From JAFGBI01 sp964454025 (GTDB lineage Bacteria; Myxococcota_A; Polyangia; Polyangiales; Polyangiaceae), in NCBI GenBank assembly GCA_964454025.1, contig CAYVRP010000016.1:34964-98963 (forward strand): a stretch of 64,000 nt of DNA, in the 5' to 3' direction. This document shows, one piece after another, positions 34,815-43,186 of this stretch. Both the position numbers and the translations under genes were made by a program. The stretch's first letter is position 1, and each line of letters opens with the position of its first letter. The notes beneath the pieces are model-generated. The model ran no database searches. It was not told where the DNA came from and saw nothing but the letters and a program-made list of their open reading frames with translations.

Positions 34815-34843
34815 TTCTGCCGCCGCCGCGCTTCGGCTAAACC
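34815..34843 (+). promoter_or_regulatory. Candidate promoter for pgk
   Basis: TTCTGC at 34815-34820 and TAAACC at 34838-34843 with a 17-bp spacer, about 35 bp before the pgk ATG. Both hexamers are weak matches, but the region is unusually AT-richer than its surroundings (AATTAGCTGTTCT). Confidence 0.25.
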
Positions 34844-34877
34844 ACCGCCCGAGCCACGCGGGTTGGAGGACATCCCA

Positions 34878-36077
34878 ATGAACAAGCTCTTCATCGAGGA
34901 TCTGGACGTCGCTGGAAAGAAGGTCATCGTTCGCGTTGACTTCAACGTGCCGATCAAGGACGGCGTGGTGGAGAACGACAAGCGTCTGGTCGAGTCGCTC
35001 CCCACCATCAAGTACCTGATCGGCAAGGGCGCGAAGGTGATCCTGATGAGCCACCTCGGGCGCCCCGACGGGCAGGTGGTGGAGAGCATGCGCATGGCGC
35101 CGGTCGCCCAGCGCCTCGGGGAGCTCCTCGAGAAGCCCGTGAAGGCCACCCGCGACTGCGTGGGGCCCGAGGTCGTCGCTGCCGTCGACGCCATGGCCGC
35201 GGGCGACGTGCTGGTGCTGGAGAACCTGCGCTTCCACGCCGCCGAGGAGGCGAACGACCCGGCCTTCGCCCAGCAGCTCGCCTCCCTCGCGGACGTCTAC
35301 GTGAACGACGCCTTCGGCACGGCGCACCGCGCGCACGCGTCCACGGCGGGCATCACCCAGCACCTCTCCCGGTGCGCGGCGGGCTACCTGATGAAGAAGG
35401 AGCTCGACTTCCTCGGGAGCGCGCTCTCCAGCCCGGTGCGCCCGTTCGTCGCCATCATCGGCGGCGCCAAGATCTCCGGCAAGATCGACGTCATCGAGGC
35501 GCTCCTGCCCAAGGTGGACCAGCTGCTCATCGGCGGCGGGATGGCCTACACCTTCTTCAAGGCCCAGGGCCTGGAGATCGGCAAGAGCCTGGTCGAGGCC
35601 GACAAGATCGAGCTTGCCCGGAGCCTGCTCGCGAAGGGGGGCAGCAAGCTCATGCTGCCGGTCGACTGCCGCATCTCGCCGGAGTTCGACTTCAAGGCGC
35701 GCACGGTGGGCGCCGTGACCGAGGTCGCGAAGGACGCGATTCCGGCCGATCAGATGAGCCTCGACATCGGCCCGAAGACCGAGGCGCTCTTCTCCGAGAT
35801 CGTCCGCAGGGCGAAGACCGTGGTGTGGAACGGCCCCATGGGCGTGTTCGAGATCGACGCGACCGCGAAGGGGACCATGGCGATCGCGCAGGCGCTCGCG
35901 GACGCCACCCAGCAGAACGGCGCCGTCACCGTCATCGGCGGCGGGGACAGCGCCTCCGCGATCAAGAAGGCGGGCCTCAGCAAGAAGGGCAGCCACGTCT
36001 CGACCGGTGGCGGCGCCTCCCTCGAGTTCCTCGAGGGGAAGCTGCTTCCCGGCGTGGTGGCGCTCACCGACAAGTGA
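34878..36077 (+). CDS. pgk: Phosphoglycerate kinase
   Basis: 399 residues. The ATG at 34878 is chosen over the upstream TTG at 34863 because GGAGGA lies between them as the ribosome site. It transfers phosphate from 1,3-bisphosphoglycerate to ADP. Canonical motifs: VIVRVDFNVPIKDG, SHLGRPDG, FHAAEEAN, NDAFGTAHRAHAST, GGAKISGKID, GPMGVFE and GGGDSASA. Length is usual. tpiA follows 105 bp later; together with fba they form a co-directional glycolysis row. Confidence 0.97.
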   Translation: MNKLFIEDLDVAGKKVIVRVDFNVPIKDGVVENDKRLVESLPTIKYLIGKGAKVILMSHLGRPDGQVVESMRMAPVAQRLGELLEKPVKATRDCVGPEVVAAVDAMAAGDVLVLENLRFHAAEEANDPAFAQQLASLADVYVNDAFGTAHRAHASTAGITQHLSRCAAGYLMKKELDFLGSALSSPVRPFVAIIGGAKISGKIDVIEALLPKVDQLLIGGGMAYTFFKAQGLEIGKSLVEADKIELARSLLAKGGSKLMLPVDCRISPEFDFKARTVGAVTEVAKDAIPADQMSLDIGPKTEALFSEIVRRAKTVVWNGPMGVFEIDATAKGTMAIAQALADATQQNGAVTVIGGGDSASAIKKAGLSKKGSHVSTGGGASLEFLEGKLLPGVVALTDK

Positions 36078-36182
36078 GGGGCGCGCCGAGCGCTTCGACG
36101 GACCGGGCCGACGCGGAGGCCCCGGGCTGGCCCGCCGTCGTCGGCGGCCCGCGCCCCCGCGGCCCCTGACAGCGAGGAGCAC

Positions 36183-36941
36183 GTGACAGCAATGCGACAG
36201 AGGATCATCGCCGGCAACTGGAAGATGAACAAGACCATCCCCGAGGCGATCGAGCTCGCCCGGGGCGTCGTGGCGGCCACCGCGGGCGCGCGCGCCGAGG
36301 TCGTGATCTGCCCGAGCTACGTGTGCCTGCCCGCCGTGGGGGAGGTCATCAAGGGCACGCATGTCGCGCTCGGGGCGCAGGATCTGCACTGGGAGAAGAG
36401 CGGGGCCTTCACCGGCAAGGTGAGCGCGGACATGCTCGTCAGCGCTGGCGTCAAGTACGTCATCATCGGCCACAGCGAGCAGCGGACGTACTTCCACGAG
36501 ACCAACGAGACGGTGAACAAGAAGGTCAAGGCGGCGCTCGCGGCGGGCCTGCTCCCGATCATCTGCGTGGGGGAGACGCTGTCGGAGCGCGAGGCCGGGC
36601 GCACGGAGGCGGTGGTCGAAGATCACGTGGTAGGGGCCTACGCGGGGCTGTCGCGTGAGGACGCCTTGAGGACGGTCATCGCCTACGAGCCGGTGTGGGC
36701 GATCGGGACCGGCAAGGTGGCGACGCCGGAGCAGGCGCAGCAGGTGCACGCCTTCATCCGCGGCACGCTCCTCGAGCGGCTCTACGGGGCGGAGGTGGCG
36801 GCTGCGGTCCGCGTCCAGTACGGCGGGAGCATGAAGGCGGACAACGCCGGGGAGCTCCTCGCCAAGCCCGACATCGACGGCGGCCTCATCGGCGGCGCCT
36901 CCCTCAAGGCGGCCGACTTCGCCGGCATCGTGACGGCGTGA
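36183..36941 (+). CDS. tpiA: Triosephosphate isomerase
   Basis: 252 residues from the GTG at 36183; an ATG at 36192 (249 aa) is possible since the GAGGAG box (36174-36179) is close for the first and far for the second. Active-site residues are all present: Lys in NWKMNK, His in IIGHSEQR, Glu in AYEPVWAIGTGK; phosphate loop QYGGSMKADN and GGASL. It interconverts dihydroxyacetone phosphate and glyceraldehyde-3-phosphate. Its stop overlaps the GTG of the downstream membrane protein by 4 bp. Confidence 0.97.
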   Translation: MTAMRQRIIAGNWKMNKTIPEAIELARGVVAATAGARAEVVICPSYVCLPAVGEVIKGTHVALGAQDLHWEKSGAFTGKVSADMLVSAGVKYVIIGHSEQRTYFHETNETVNKKVKAALAAGLLPIICVGETLSEREAGRTEAVVEDHVVGAYAGLSREDALRTVIAYEPVWAIGTGKVATPEQAQQVHAFIRGTLLERLYGAEVAAAVRVQYGGSMKADNAGELLAKPDIDGGLIGGASLKAADFAGIVTA

Positions 36942-38596
36942 TCTCCGCGCCCGGAGCGGCGGTCCCGGTCGGGGCGCGCGGGGGGCCCGGCACCGCCTGG
37001 GCGCGCGTGGCGAGGCGCGCCTCCGCCGCCCTGCGCGCCGAGTGGCCCACGGTCGTCTTCGCGCTCCTGGCCAGCGGTGTCCTCGGCTGGGTCGGGCAGA
37101 GCCGCTTCGTGGCGCCGCTCGCCCAGGCGAGCACGCGCTCCGACTTCTGGGAGCCCGCCGCGGCGCTGCGGGCGCTGATCGACGCCCCCTTCTCGCCCCA
37201 GAACCCGCACCTGGACACCGCGGATCCATCTCCGCGCTTCATCCCCGAGTTCGTCCTGCTGGCCCTGGTGGCGCGGGTCCTGACCCTCAGCCCCTTCCAG
37301 GCGCTCGCGCTCGCCGGCGTCCTGCACCTCGCCATCCTGATGGGGGGCGTCTACGCCTTCTATCGCCTGTACTTCCGGGATCGCCGCGCCCCGCTCTACG
37401 GCCTCATCGTCGCCCTCGGGAGCTGGTACGACGGGTTCCACTATTCGAACGTCTACCAGCTCTCGATCCTGTTCGAGGTCGCCGGTTACCCCTCGACGGC
37501 GGCCGTCGGCCTCAGCTTCGTCGCCTTCGCCATCGCCGTGCGGGTGCTGCGCGGTCCCCCCTCGCGCGCGTGGCTCGTGCTGCTGGGGCTGATGGTGACC
37601 AACGTGGTGCTGACCCACCCGCTCACGGCGACCATGACCGTGACGGGTCTGGGCGCCCTGGCGCTCCTCGAGCCGGGCGTCGAGCGCCGCCGCCGGTGGG
37701 TCATCCTCGCCGTGGTGGCCGCGGCCTGCCTCGCCGTCGAGCTGTGGCCGTACTACTCGACCTGGCAGACCCTCCGCGGCGGGGACGAGGTCGATCTGAG
37801 CTGGGTGACGGGCGGGAGCGACGAAGTCGCCGAAGAAGCGGAGGGCAAGGCGACCCACCTGTTCTACCGCCCGGTCCCCCTGGCGAAGACCATCGGCTTC
37901 GCCGCCGTCGGCGCCTACGCTCTGGCGGCCGTGGTCTTCACGGGTCGCCACCGTTTCCTGCTGCTCGGCGCGGTGACCATGCTCCTGCCCTTCGTGGTCA
38001 ACGCGGCGGTGGAGGTGCCGCTGGGGCACCGGTTCATCCTGCTGGTGATCCCGTTCTTGCAGATGGGGCTGGTCTGGATGCTCCTGAAGGCGACGCCGGG
38101 CTTCCACGAGGGCTGGTGGCGCCTCCGGGGGCCGCCCTGGGTCCGGCACCTGTCCGTCCTCGGCGTGGCCGCCGCGCTCGGCGCCATGGTGATGGTGAAC
38201 GTGGAGAAGGCGGACGCCATCACGCACTCCTGGCGCGGCACCCGGCGGAGCGTCATCCGCCGCTGCCGGGGCGTCGCCGACGTCGCCGGTCCCGGCGCGG
38301 TGGTGATGGCTGACCCGCTCGCCTCTTGGTCGCTGCCCGCGTGCGGCGTGAAGGTGGTGGCGCTGCAGCACCCGAACCCGCTGGTGGCCGACCAGCGCGT
38401 GCGCAGCGCCCTGGTGCAGCGGTTCCTCGATCCGGCGACCTCGAACGCGGAGCGGGAGCAGATCCTCGCGCGGTACCGCGCCACGCACGTCCTGACCCAC
38501 GGGAAGATCCCGCCGGAGGTCGTCGAGTTCCTGCGCTGGCGCGCCCGGCCCCACGATCTGTCGCGGGGCTACGTGCTCCACGCCCTGCGCCGCTGA
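36938..38596 (+). CDS. Polytopic membrane protein, GT-C glycosyltransferase-like
   Basis: 552 residues from a GTG at 36938 that overlaps the tpiA stop (GTGA), a coupling arrangement. About ten hydrophobic segments are visible (such as WPTVVFALLASGVLGWVG, LVLLGLMVTNVVLTHPLT, ILAVVAAACLAVELWPYY), with a soluble C-terminus of about 120 residues (ADPLASWSLPACGVKVVAL). The layout fits the GT-C type of membrane glycosyltransferases that use lipid-linked sugars, but no catalytic motif is certain. Neighbouring epimerase and glycosyltransferase genes support a surface-polysaccharide role. Confidence 0.75.
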   Translation: MISAPGAAVPVGARGGPGTAWARVARRASAALRAEWPTVVFALLASGVLGWVGQSRFVAPLAQASTRSDFWEPAAALRALIDAPFSPQNPHLDTADPSPRFIPEFVLLALVARVLTLSPFQALALAGVLHLAILMGGVYAFYRLYFRDRRAPLYGLIVALGSWYDGFHYSNVYQLSILFEVAGYPSTAAVGLSFVAFAIAVRVLRGPPSRAWLVLLGLMVTNVVLTHPLTATMTVTGLGALALLEPGVERRRRWVILAVVAAACLAVELWPYYSTWQTLRGGDEVDLSWVTGGSDEVAEEAEGKATHLFYRPVPLAKTIGFAAVGAYALAAVVFTGRHRFLLLGAVTMLLPFVVNAAVEVPLGHRFILLVIPFLQMGLVWMLLKATPGFHEGWWRLRGPPWVRHLSVLGVAAALGAMVMVNVEKADAITHSWRGTRRSVIRRCRGVADVAGPGAVVMADPLASWSLPACGVKVVALQHPNPLVADQRVRSALVQRFLDPATSNAEREQILARYRATHVLTHGKIPPEVVEFLRWRARPHDLSRGYVLHALRR

Positions 38597-38624
38597 GCGG
38601 GGCGCCCCGGAGGGAGTCGCCGAC

Positions 38625-39563
38625 TCAGGCCACCGCCGGGCCGATCCGCAGCCCGTAGTAGCGGATGAGCTCGTCCACCGCGTCCTCCAGGGTGACGCGC
38701 GGGATCCAGCCGAGCTCGGCGCGGAGCTTGGTGACGTCCGCGAGCAGGAGGGGGTTGTCGCTCGGCCGGAGCCGGGCCGGATCTACCGTGACCGTCAGGG
38801 GGCGGCCGAGCTTGCGGCGGAGCAGGTCGAGGATGTCGGCGACGGAGTGGGCGCGGCCGGTCCCGACGTTGTAGACGGAAAGGCCCGGCGCCTGCGCGGC
38901 GATCACGGCGATCGCCCGCGCCAGATCCCGCGTGTCGATGTAGTCGCGCTTCGCCTCCGTGTTGCCGAGGGCGATGGTGTCCGAGGTCCGCAGCGACTCG
39001 AGCACGTGGGGCAGGACGTGGGGGTTCGTCTCGCGCGGGCCGATGGCGTTGAAGATGCGCAGCATGCTGACGTCGAGCCCGGTGTCGGCGTGGTACCGGC
39101 GCGCGAGCTCCTCGCCCTGCAGCTTGGACTCGCCGTACACGTCGGACGGGCCGAGGGGCGAGTCGAGCTCCCGGCACGCCTCGTCGCTCGGCGCGTAGAC
39201 GGCGGCGCTCGAGGCGAACAGCACGCGGGGGACCCGCTGCCGCGCGCAGGCGTCGAGGACGTTCTGGGTGCCGCCGACGTTGATCTCCAGCGTGTCGCGC
39301 GGCCGCGCGATGCAGTCGGGGATGAAGTGCAGGGCCGCGAGGTGGACGACCCGCTCCGGGGCGTGGTCGGCGACGGTCCGCTCCACCCGCGGGCGGTCCC
39401 GGATGTCGCCCTCGACGAAGGTGATCCGGGCGTCCGCGGGCACGAACTCGCGGCGCCCGCGCGAGAAGTCGTCGTAGATGACGACGTCGTGCGCCTGCGT
39501 GACGAGCTCGCGCACCAGCGCCGAACCGATGAACCCCGCACCACCCGTGACCAGGAACCTCAA
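38625..39563 (-). CDS. NAD-dependent epimerase/dehydratase (UDP-glucose 4-epimerase-like)
   Basis: 312 residues, TTG start at 39563 with GGAGGT upstream, overlapping the glycosyltransferase stop (TTGA). Extended SDR fold: GGAGFIGS nucleotide loop, DDFSRG after strand 2, VVHLAAL, and the catalytic YGESK (Tyr-x-x-x-Lys) with SSAAVYA supplying the Ser. RIFNAIGPRETNPHV and NVGTG match sugar-nucleotide epimerases. It probably makes a UDP-sugar for the glycosyltransferase encoded upstream. The exact sugar is not predictable. Confidence 0.9.
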   Translation of the reverse strand: MRFLVTGGAGFIGSALVRELVTQAHDVVIYDDFSRGRREFVPADARITFVEGDIRDRPRVERTVADHAPERVVHLAALHFIPDCIARPRDTLEINVGGTQNVLDACARQRVPRVLFASSAAVYAPSDEACRELDSPLGPSDVYGESKLQGEELARRYHADTGLDVSMLRIFNAIGPRETNPHVLPHVLESLRTSDTIALGNTEAKRDYIDTRDLARAIAVIAAQAPGLSVYNVGTGRAHSVADILDLLRRKLGRPLTVTVDPARLRPSDNPLLLADVTKLRAELGWIPRVTLEDAVDELIRYYGLRIGPAVA

Positions 39564-40729
39564 GCTGACCTCCGATCGAGGACCTCACGATAGACCCGGT
39601 AGTACGCCTCGGCCATCACCGCCTCGGAGAAGCGCTCCTCCGCCGCCTGGCGCGCGGCGCGGCGCATCTCGTCCAGCGACTCGCGCCGCGCCAGAAGCTC
39701 GCGCAGGACGCTGACGACGCTGTCCACGCTTTCCGGGTCCGGGACCAGCAGGCCGGTCTGGCCGGGGGTGATGGGCTCGCGGACCCCGGGCAGGTCCGAC
39801 ACGACGCAGGGGACCCCCGAGGCCAACGCCTCCAGGGTCGCGATGGACAGCCCCGCGCGGACGGAGAGCTGGACGAAGACGTCGGCCGCGGCCAAGAGCT
39901 CCCGCTTGCGCGCCTCGTCCACGAAGCCGAGAAACTGGGTCGCGGGGCTGCGCGCGCAGAGCCGCGCGATCTCGCCCTCGCTCGGGCCCGTACCCGCGAC
40001 CACGAGCGCGAGGCGCCGCTCGCCTTCCTGCTCGAGCCGCTGCACGGCGGTGACGAGGACGTCGATGTTCTTGCGCGGCACGACGCGGGAGATCGAGACC
40101 AGGCGGATGACGTCGGACGGCGGGTGCGGCGCCGGCCGCAGCAGCTCGGTGTCCACGCCGTTCGGGATCGCCGTCACGGGGCCGACACGCAGCCGTTCGG
40201 CGAGGTGGGTCGCGAGATCCTCGCTCACGCTCACGATGGCGTCGGCCTGCGCGAGGACCGCCCGCGTCAGGGGCGCGACCGCGGGCGGCAGCTCGTAGAT
40301 GTCCCCGTTGCCGTGCACGGTGACGACCAGCGGCCAGCGCCGCCGGCGCACGGCGAGCACGGCGAGGCCGAGCGGGAGCGGGAAGTGCAGGTGGACGAGG
40401 TCGGCGTCGCGCGCCAGGCGCGCGAGCTGGGCCGCGCACCCGGCGACGTCGAACGCCCCGACGCAGGCCTTGGCCGGGAAGGAGACGTGGTGCGCCCCGG
40501 TGGCGTAGTCCTTCCAGCGCTCGGGCGCCGGGTTCCAGTAGCGGCGGACCTCGAAGTCGTCGTAGCGCTGCCGCGCCGGGCACCCGGCGTAGCCCCTCGT
40601 CAGCACGGTGTTCTCGATGCGCGGGCCCAGGGACCGCGCGATGGACGCGAGCACCATCTGTGCGCCGCCCTGCCGGGGCCAGAAGGTCGGGATCAAGGAC
40701 AGCACGCGGATGGGTGGGGGTGAGCTCAT
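39560..40729 (-). CDS. GT4-family glycosyltransferase
   Basis: 389 residues from the ATG at 40729, which has AAGGA upstream; an ATG at 40753 overlaps the preceding stop (ATGA) and is a real alternative. GT-B fold: N-terminal IPTFWPRQGGAQ, middle HGNGDIYELPP, and the C-terminal donor site with SRVVPRKNIDVLV, AGTGPSEGE and the E-x7-E box within LSIATLEALASGVPCVVSD. These are GT4 (CAZy) features: retaining transfer from an NDP-sugar. It is the middle gene of a minus-strand trio (pyruvyl transferase, this gene, epimerase) with 4-bp overlaps, probably for capsule or exopolysaccharide. Confidence 0.92.
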   Translation of the reverse strand: MSSPPPIRVLSLIPTFWPRQGGAQMVLASIARSLGPRIENTVLTRGYAGCPARQRYDDFEVRRYWNPAPERWKDYATGAHHVSFPAKACVGAFDVAGCAAQLARLARDADLVHLHFPLPLGLAVLAVRRRRWPLVVTVHGNGDIYELPPAVAPLTRAVLAQADAIVSVSEDLATHLAERLRVGPVTAIPNGVDTELLRPAPHPPSDVIRLVSISRVVPRKNIDVLVTAVQRLEQEGERRLALVVAGTGPSEGEIARLCARSPATQFLGFVDEARKRELLAAADVFVQLSVRAGLSIATLEALASGVPCVVSDLPGVREPITPGQTGLLVPDPESVDSVVSVLRELLARRESLDEMRRAARQAAEERFSEAVMAEAYYRVYREVLDRRSA

Positions 40730-40749
40730 GTCCGGTTCCTTCCCGGCGG

Positions 40750-41811
40750 TCATGCTAGCGCGGCGGTGGGGTCGGCGCGCGCGGCGCCGGACAGCGCGGC
40801 GTGAACGGCCGCGAGGCCAGCTCGCGCGAGCGCGCGGAGCGTTTCGAGGTCGTGCTCGCGCAGCAGCCCCTGCAGGCCGAGCATCTTGTGTGGCTCGCGG
40901 TTGGACAGGATCTCGGCGGGCTTGCCCAGGACCGCGGCGCAGATGGCCGGGTGGTAGCGGTCGGACACGACGCCCGTGGAGCCGGCGACCAGGCTCAGGA
41001 GCTCCGCGACCGAGCGGCACTCGACCGCGCGCACGCCGAGCGACCGCGACAGCCGGGCCACGAAGCGGCCGTCCCGCGGGGCGTCGCTGGTGGCGACGAC
41101 GACCTGCTCGCCGGGTTCCAGCGTGATCTCCCGTGTCCCGCACCGTAGCCCGCCCGCGCACCAGCGCACGCTCCGGGCCGGGAGGTTGCGGGCCCGCAGG
41201 AACAGGAGCCGGTACCGCCCCGGCACCCGCGGCGCGCCCCCGGCCTCGGCGAGCGTCGCCTGGTAGGGGAACAGGAAGGCGAGATCGGCCGACCGCACCG
41301 CGCGCAGGCCGTGCGCCCCGAGGTACGCGAAGGTCCGGTCCTCCCGGGCCACGCAGAGCGCCGCGCGCCCGACGCGCCGCAGCGACTCGGCCGAAAGCGG
41401 GCCGATCGAGTGGCTGGCGAGCAGGAACGGAATGCCGAGGTCGGCGGCCACGGCGATGTCCGCCAGAGCGCTGGGCGAGCGCGCGTCGTACTCGGCGAGG
41501 AAGGGTCCGGGGGCGCTGACGACCGCGTCGTAGCGGGAGAAGAGGGCCGCCCGCTGGCGGCGCCAGCGGGGCTCCAGGACCAGCGTCCGGGCCGCGGAGG
41601 GGGCGAAGCGCCAGTGCCACGCGAAAGGCTCCGGGAGATGTCGATCGGCGAGCGCGACCAGCTCGCGCGCGCCCTCGCCCGGGGTCGCGGGGTAGCCCGC
41701 CAGGTCGACCGCGTCCGGGCGGAGCTCCCGGAGCGACCGCAGCAGGACCGAGCACTGGAGCACGTCGCCCAGGTTCCCGCGCAGCCAGGTGTGAACGACC
41801 AGGAGCTTCAT
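40750..41811 (-). CDS. Polysaccharide pyruvyl transferase family protein
   Basis: 353 residues from the ATG at 41811; the frame extends upstream to 42096 but that part is Arg/Pro-rich. Family marks (WcaK/CsaB type): HTWLRGNLGDVLQC at the start, SAPGPFLAEY, LASHSIGPLSAES, and the C-terminal VSDRYHPAICAAVLGKPAEIL, where the Asp-Arg-Tyr-His substitutes the usual SxRLH active-site His. Such enzymes add ketal pyruvate to sugars from phosphoenolpyruvate. First gene of the epimerase/GT4 trio, diverging from the flippase-like gene at 42114. Confidence 0.85.
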   Translation of the reverse strand: MKLLVVHTWLRGNLGDVLQCSVLLRSLRELRPDAVDLAGYPATPGEGARELVALADRHLPEPFAWHWRFAPSAARTLVLEPRWRRQRAALFSRYDAVVSAPGPFLAEYDARSPSALADIAVAADLGIPFLLASHSIGPLSAESLRRVGRAALCVAREDRTFAYLGAHGLRAVRSADLAFLFPYQATLAEAGGAPRVPGRYRLLFLRARNLPARSVRWCAGGLRCGTREITLEPGEQVVVATSDAPRDGRFVARLSRSLGVRAVECRSVAELLSLVAGSTGVVSDRYHPAICAAVLGKPAEILSNREPHKMLGLQGLLREHDLETLRALARAGLAAVHAALSGAARADPTAALA

Positions 41812-42113
41812 GCGGTCGGTGGTGGCGCCGGGCGAGCGAGCCCGTGGAGGGGTAGGAGCGCTGGGCCGGGGGGGGGTCGAGCGGGACCGGAACCGAGGGG
41901 GCGCACCGGATGGATTCCGGGGGCCACCCCTCCAGACCATCACGGGACTGATACCGCCTCGAGTCGCGGCTGTGAAGGCGCGAACGGCGCGGCGCTCCGA
42001 GCGGGACGCGATCCGGTCCGGCGCCCCCGCCGAGCGCCGCTCCCCGGGGCCCCGCGCGGTCCGGTTTCGCTCGCCGGCGCCCGTGAAATCTGCCACCTTC
42101 GAGCCCGAGGTCC
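41812..42113. other. Divergent intergenic region, nothing assigned
   Basis: 302 bp between the pyruvyl transferase (minus) and flippase-like (plus) genes. Contains a G-run (GGGGGGG near 41870) but no convincing promoter or repeat. Confidence 0.5.
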
Positions 42114-43142
42114 ATGGTCGAGGTCCAGCCCGGCGCGAGCGCCGACGAGCCGACCCCGCGCGTGCCGTCGGTGCTCCGCACCACCGCCGTCGCCCTGCTC
42201 AGCGCGGTCTTCGTGGGCTACCTCGCGCGCCTGCTCTGGCTCCGGCGCGCCGAGCTCTGGCGCGCGCTCGAGCTCGACTGGGGCACGCTGGCGCTGCTCG
42301 TCCTGCTCGTGCACGCATCGCACCTGCAGCGGTCGGTGGAGCTCAACTACATGTACCGCCGGCTCGGGGCGCGGGAGCGCCTGATCGACAACGTGATGAT
42401 GACCGGCGCCGCGATGCTCTTGAACTACCTGCCCCTGAGCGCGGGCTCGGTGGCGCGGGCGGTCGCCCTGCGCCAGCGCTACGGCCTCACCTACGGCTCC
42501 TACGTGGCGGCGCTCACGCTCGCGGCGGTCATGAACGTCGGGGTCGCGTCCGTCTGCGGGCTGGTCGCGTGCCTGTGGCTCCTGCCGACGACCGGCGCCG
42601 TGGCGCCGTTCGCGGCGCTGTGCGCTGCGCTGCTCCTGGGCGTGATCGCCGCGGTCCTCGCCCCTGCCGCGTGGGTGCCGCAAGGGGCCGCGCTCCCCTG
42701 GCGCCTCGCGCGGCGCCTCGTCGAGCGGGTGGCGCTGATCCGGGGGCGGGGGGTCGGCCTCGCGCTCCTCGCCCTGTCCTCGCTGGTGAAGCTCACGCTC
42801 AACTCGCTGCGGCTCTGGCTCTGCTTCGGGGAGCTCGGCGTCGATCTGTCGCCGCGCGCGGTGATGTTGCTCGGATCCACGGCCCTGCTGGCCTCGATCG
42901 TGAACCTGGTGCCCAACAACCTCGGGCTGCGCGAGCTCGTCCTGGGCGGGCTCGCCGGGGTGGTCGGCGGCTCCACCCTGATCGGGGTGGCCGCCGCCAG
43001 CCTCGAGCGCGCGGTCAACCTCGGCTACGCGACGGTGGCGGGCCTGCTCGGGCTGCACCAGACCCGCCGCGTCCTGCGCGAGGGCCCCCGCGCCGCGGGG
43101 GGGGCGCCGGCGCGGGCGGACGACGAGTTCGCGCGGGGCTGA
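42114..43142 (+). CDS. Lysylphosphatidylglycerol synthase TM-region-like membrane protein (flippase-like)
   Basis: 342 residues with about eight transmembrane segments. The LPG_synthase_TM/UPF0104 pattern is seen in NYLPLSAGSVARAVALRQRYG, the conserved Gly-Arg/Leu loop, and in LVPNNLGLRELVLGG. Families of this fold move or modify lipid-linked molecules; in polysaccharide clusters they sit beside glycosyltransferases. It diverges from the pyruvyl transferase gene and ends 44 bp before the convergent fbaB. Substrate unknown. Confidence 0.82.
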   Translation: MVEVQPGASADEPTPRVPSVLRTTAVALLSAVFVGYLARLLWLRRAELWRALELDWGTLALLVLLVHASHLQRSVELNYMYRRLGARERLIDNVMMTGAAMLLNYLPLSAGSVARAVALRQRYGLTYGSYVAALTLAAVMNVGVASVCGLVACLWLLPTTGAVAPFAALCAALLLGVIAAVLAPAAWVPQGAALPWRLARRLVERVALIRGRGVGLALLALSSLVKLTLNSLRLWLCFGELGVDLSPRAVMLLGSTALLASIVNLVPNNLGLRELVLGGLAGVVGGSTLIGVAAASLERAVNLGYATVAGLLGLHQTRRVLREGPRAAGGAPARADDEFARG

Positions 43143-43186
43143 GCGGGTCGGGCGTCGCCCGCCGCGTCGCCGCGGTTCCACGCGGG

